From NCBI GenBank assembly GCA_023410535.1, contig JAEYPR010000004.1, forward strand, positions 1-64,000: a stretch of 64,000 nt of DNA. Direction: 5' to 3'. This document shows positions 63,205 through 64,000 of this stretch, one piece after another; position 1 is the stretch's first letter, and each line of letters begins with the position of its first letter. Source of the DNA: Bacillota bacterium. GTDB lineage: Bacteria; Bacillota; UBA4882; UBA8346. A program made the translations under genes and the position numbers. The notes beneath the pieces were generated by a model. The model saw only the letters and a program-made list of their open reading frames with translations. It was not told the DNA's origin and ran no database searches.

Positions 63205-64000
63205 TTACTTTAATATTACTGTAAATTCGTTGCCAAGCGGTTTCTTGACAACATTCCAACCGCTAATCGCAAATTGGGCTTGAAAAACCCCTTGCGCTTT
63301 TTTATTGTTAATCAATTGAACCCAGATCCGCTTCTCGGAGTGGGGTAATACCCAGAACCAGTTATCGTTGTAAATCTGGGTGGTTGCCTCGTCAATCCCA
63401 TTCACTTTGAGGCCGGCGCAAAAAACCATCCGATCGCTCCGGTTGCGGAGTTTGATTAACACCGGCCGGGATTCCCCGGCCGGAATCTCGGTGATCTCAT
63501 GAAAGACCGCTCCATCCAGGTCTACGGCAGGGAGGTTCCGTAGCTCGGCCAAATAGTTTCGGTCATTATCGAAATCAATCACCGCGCGTTGTTGTTCATA
63601 AGTGGAAGCCTCGCGAATATAGACCGGTTCGGAGATGCCGGTGGCATGCTCGCCATGAAGCCGCACTTCCAACTCATTCTCTTTGCCCCAACCGATTAAC
63701 TCTTCGGGGATCAGGTAAAACCGTTTAATCAGATTGGGGACAATAAATGGATCAGAGCTGATCCGGATATTCTGACGATCCCCTTTGACCGCAGATTGCG
63801 CTACTTCCGGAACCGGGGTTTGCGACAAATCACCTTGTTCCCGGGCCACCCGTTCCGCCCATTTTTCGGTGAAGAGCAGATCGTCAGTACCGAGCTGCAC
63901 CGTCAGTTCCTCGGTCGTCGCTCCAATCTTGACTCCATTGAAATAGACTTCGTCATTACCTTCAAATCCAGCGCAGAACACTTCCAGTTGGGTGCCTCGC
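63205..64000 (-). CDS. GH2-like jelly-roll and Ig-like protein, 5' end cut by the window
   Basis: The frame is open to the window edge (about 265 residues seen). The first part has LEVFCAGFEGNDEVYFNGVKIG and later FYLIPEELIGWGKENELEVRLHG, matching the sugar-binding jelly-roll of family GH2 proteins. The C-terminal part (RNRSDRMVFCAGLKVNGIDE, IYNDNWFWVLPHSEKRIWVQLI) resembles the closing Ig-like domain of GH2 exo-glycosidases. No catalytic TIM barrel lies between them; any catalytic domain must be upstream of the edge. It is probably the first or an early gene of the operon shown here. Confidence 0.7.
   Translation of the reverse strand, partial: RGTQLEVFCAGFEGNDEVYFNGVKIGATTEELTVQLGTDDLLFTEKWAERVAREQGDLSQTPVPEVAQSAVKGDRQNIRISSDPFIVPNLIKRFYLIPEELIGWGKENELEVRLHGEHATGISEPVYIREASTYEQQRAVIDFDNDRNYLAELRNLPAVDLDGAVFHEITEIPAGESRPVLIKLRNRSDRMVFCAGLKVNGIDEATTQIYNDNWFWVLPHSEKRIWVQLINNKKAQGVFQAQFAISGWNVVKKPLGNEFTVILK

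Noticed and set aside
1..64000. tRNA or rRNA genes
   Set aside because: None was recognised on either strand by eye; a tRNAscan run would settle it.

Overview
This window reads as chromosome from a Bacillota (Firmicutes) bacterium of roughly balanced base composition. The Firmicutes signs are RqcH, Rho-independent terminators everywhere, strong AGGAGG-type ribosome sites, LplB/YtcP-type sugar permeases, a DUF1540 protein and a collagen-like protein of the spore-surface type. Several features suggest a two-membrane (diderm) envelope. The five solute-binding proteins all have Sec signal peptides ending in an AxA-like site with no lipobox cysteine, and there is an apparent beta-barrel protein at 27861-30506. 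A Hydrogenispora/Limnochordia-like lineage would fit, but that placement is inference.

Layout. 1-2634: AT-richer accessory DNA carrying a DJ-1/PfpI-type protein (cut by the window edge), a DUF6870-like small protein and a large serine recombinase. The recombinase gene ends inside the 3' end of an opposing collagen-like gene (2620-3078), so this looks like an integrated element that has split that gene. 3383-8441: a DUF1540 protein and a four-gene Gld-like ABC operon. 8907-12267: sugar-type ABC importer. 12475-21723: housekeeping and signalling genes (rqcH, CYTH-like protein, diguanylate cyclase, GNAT, EamA, PPi-phosphofructokinase, ppnP, SIMPL protein). 22209-27776: complete oppABCDF operon. 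27861-34886: metalloprotease/propeller/barrel protein, dGTPase-like protein, CBS protein, DUF378, bacteriohemerythrin, asnS. 35491-43507: prfC, a cystine-type amino-acid importer, isoaspartyl peptidase, PHP protein, glycogen phosphorylase. 44122-51385: a compact sulfate uptake and assimilation operon (sbp-cysT-cysW-cysA-cysH-cysD-cysN). 51664-64000: a carbohydrate locus on the minus strand with a sugar-binding protein, a LacI regulator, an alginate-lyase-like protein, a secreted beta-helix protein, GH88, a LUD-domain protein, an SDR, a heparinase II/III-like protein and a GH2-like jelly-roll protein cut by the edge.

How the parts work together. Sulfur supply is covered by cystine import and by sulfate import followed by APS formation and direct APS reduction; the APS-kinase-like tail of CysN has lost its P-loop. 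The right-hand locus looks dedicated to a uronic-acid-rich polysaccharide: one secreted beta-helix protein, then apparently cytoplasmic lyases, unsaturated glucuronyl hydrolase and a dehydrogenase.

Unexplained structure. A family of about 130-bp dispersed intergenic repeats built of small hairpins occurs four times (18766, 35011, 35240 and, inverted, 43797). One copy carries a perfect 23-bp inverted repeat, and another abuts a 21-bp minisatellite of ten full units.
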